Notes under the pieces: generated by a model
The model's input: only the letters and a program-made list of their open reading frames with translations
Database searches by the model: none
Told to the model about the DNA's origin: nothing
Made by a program: the position numbers and the translations under genes
Part shown: positions 63,701 through 64,000 of the stretch, piece after piece
Position numbering within the stretch: position 1 is the stretch's first letter
How the letters are laid out: each line of letters begins with the position of its first letter
From: Sulfuricurvum sp.
GTDB taxonomy: Bacteria; Campylobacterota; Campylobacteria; Campylobacterales; Sulfurimonadaceae
Direction of reading: 5' to 3'
Assembly: GCF_030691015.1 (NCBI RefSeq)
Contig: NZ_JAUYFF010000008.1
Span: 124,001-188,000, forward strand
Length of the DNA stretch: 64,000 nt

Positions 63701-64000
63701 TTAGGGCACCATCAGACACAGTAACACTAACGTTGAATGATTTAATATCCTCAACATCTACCGTTGCATGATCTATGGTATCACTCAGAGTAACCGTATA
63801 CGCTCCCGTATTGGTAATATTAATGCGAATAACCTCTCCGGCAGTTGTACTACCGATCAAAGTATTCGTATCAATACCGCTCCATGTTACCTCTAACCCA
63901 TTCGATGTCAATGCAGCCGACGGAGTTCCTAGCACTACAGAGCTAATAGTGCTATCAATATCTGAAATATTAAACGTGCCTGTTGCAATTGTAGAATTCG
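60783..64000 (-). CDS. Large RTX/VCBS-type adhesin, C-terminal part (partial)
   Basis: This reading frame stays open to the window edge, so only the C-terminal ~1070 residues of a large secreted adhesin are seen; the internal GTG at 63935 is not the true start. It shows VCBS-like modules (SVTVSDGALTASGTLSVTIEDDAPRA), a cadherin-like repeat (VIANQSFTYAEGQTAG), a DUF4114-type calcium domain (FEDLYGGGDQDFEDIVFEIN) and RTX nonapeptides (GNDTLNGDNGNDILVGGSGS), ending in a type I secretion signal region. With lapG and lapD downstream it is the expected LapA-type substrate. The LapG site would be outside the window. Confidence 0.93.
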   Translation of the reverse strand, partial: NSTIATGTFNISDIDSTISSVVLGTPSAALTSNGLEVTWSGIDTNTLIGSTTAGEVIRINITNTGAYTVTLSDTIDHATVDVEDIKSFNVSVTVSDGALTASGTLSVTIEDDAPRAIADTASITIATVGTTVNGNVLTNDLGADMPGKVTGIVYNGTTYALDNNGNATITTENGSLNINQNGAYTYTSSLSSSIGGSGLAPAWTGTGLYAFKENPTGAESHYFTYDTATSSYIRPQTLDLSAPSGTIAYQINGLGVAGGTGNADYINADTNEPEVLVVDFEHAITDLTLGMYSGTNQQSGSGSNGEVYWVAYDSNGHYVGEGLTNVSSKDFSVAVNPEGTFQYLAIFSHGADNDGVKFSLKSATGISYAEGNDTFTYLMQDADGDTATGQIDVTATSSVDTTAPVIANQSFTYAEGQTAGATVANVAASDNVGITSFTFTATGTNTSADGFYQIDNSGVITLTTAGAASAVNDFEQGINSGNYAINAKDSVGNMTTATITLNETNIDESPTIVSSYTSLTSSQEKVGSDYGDLMLRDFPTVHEGQTLSSAQQIDVGEIILQTTQDISVKFISEGAGFKSSFGWYTIAEDGTIGNMQIIWDNASATGSGGSLIPNASTVNLGSITEGTKIGFFLIADGYTDGVRAGQTLNVINSSTGNSATIYDQETPNLYANGTLVNNQSTADLGQIYFLSYSNLNRDDRVHAIGGRGSTDGMLKIGFEDLYGGGDQDFEDIVFEINLGTATMKSLASGWLGDVVISDPDSENLTSSSVAITTNYHTGDALKLDPMYSIDGNGNVLLNGIDTGINSSGFNSITGILNFTGTASLSVYSELLSSISFQTDSGINGTREIQFSGIDDQGNESNFNVIEYTITAPTGSTLNGSSGNDTMNGTEGDDTIYGNNGNDTLNGDNGNDILVGGSGSDKLFGGFGNDTLITDLVATRIDGDNTLTGDNIVNSIDGGAGTDTLIFTGDTNINFKALSSNNNPIANIEIIDLSQGNHQLTNLSLSDVIDMTDSNHTLTIVGDSADSVNIPQTSGNYSVAKAIDGGFDVYTYSSNAGDPTVTVKIEQDITHS

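Noticed and set aside
60783-64000. Plus-strand reading frames within the adhesin
   Set aside because: They are antisense shadows of the repetitive coding sequence; no start signals or homology.

Overview
The window reads as chromosomal DNA of a Campylobacterota (Epsilonproteobacteria) species, probably close to Sulfuricurvum or Sulfurimonas. This is inferred from gene content: an epsilon-type NifS, the three-subunit SdhABE succinate dehydrogenase with a CCG-domain subunit E, a BioV esterase, a CetB/CetA-like energy-taxis pair, and an aroB-mscS-mtaB-ftsH-like gene order. Coding density is very high, with no stretch over 300 bases lacking a gene. I see no tRNA, rRNA, CRISPR array, insertion sequence or prophage.

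Region by region. 0.2-6.7 kb: NifS cysteine desulfurase with a small Cys-rich partner, a PAS/degenerate-GGDEF protein, a pirin, a SulP-STAS-cyclic-nucleotide-binding transporter and an EamA exporter. 7-11 kb: a nitrogen-fixation accessory locus of two paralogous 2[4Fe-4S] ferredoxins around NifX, a two-domain molybdate-binding protein, a HicB-like/Sel1/NifU-C fusion, and, divergently, a second NifX-like protein with two unknown proteins. 11-15 kb: a lipoprotein, small unknowns and the PAS plus MCP-CZB pair. 15-16 kb: a second nif accessory operon (NifQ-like, winged-helix-like protein, NifO-like), with a near-consensus sigma-54 promoter in front. 16-21 kb: two tandem TonB-like proteins, a Cache-HAMP-PAS-GGDEF diguanylate cyclase, a CitE-like lyase and a cytochrome c.

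21-28 kb is a same-strand housekeeping run (folD, lepB, M50 protease, rpiB, coiled-coil protein, apt, trpB, dedA, pepA). A RelB/RelE-type toxin-antitoxin pair, ychF, an unknown gene, psd, truD and thiL follow. 33-41 kb holds a degenerate GGDEF membrane protein, sdhABE, a large haem-binding-like DUF3365-GAF-GGDEF-EAL protein and a small cytochrome. 41.5-49 kb is a tightly overlapping seven-gene minus-strand operon (aroB, mscS, mtaB, ftsH-like, bioV, mogA, traB-like) whose FtsH homologue has lost the zinc-protease motif. 49-56.8 kb carries a TrkA-domain protein, a TIGR02757 protein, rpoN, lptB, tsaE, trpD, an S4 RNA-binding protein and a YgiQ radical-SAM protein.

56.8-58.2 kb is a compact plus-strand cassette of an IscU-like scaffold lacking one cluster cysteine, a ferritin-like diiron candidate and a 26-residue membrane microprotein. 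58.2-64 kb is a Lap-type biofilm module: degenerate GGDEF/EAL receptor LapD, periplasmic protease LapG and the C-terminal part of a large RTX adhesin running off the window end.

The nif genes present are accessory only (cluster assembly, Mo handling, cofactor carriers, electron donors); nifHDK/ENB are not here. RpoN, encoded at 51-52.5 kb, could drive the nifQ operon. Several active diguanylate cyclase domains in the window could supply c-di-GMP sensed by LapD.
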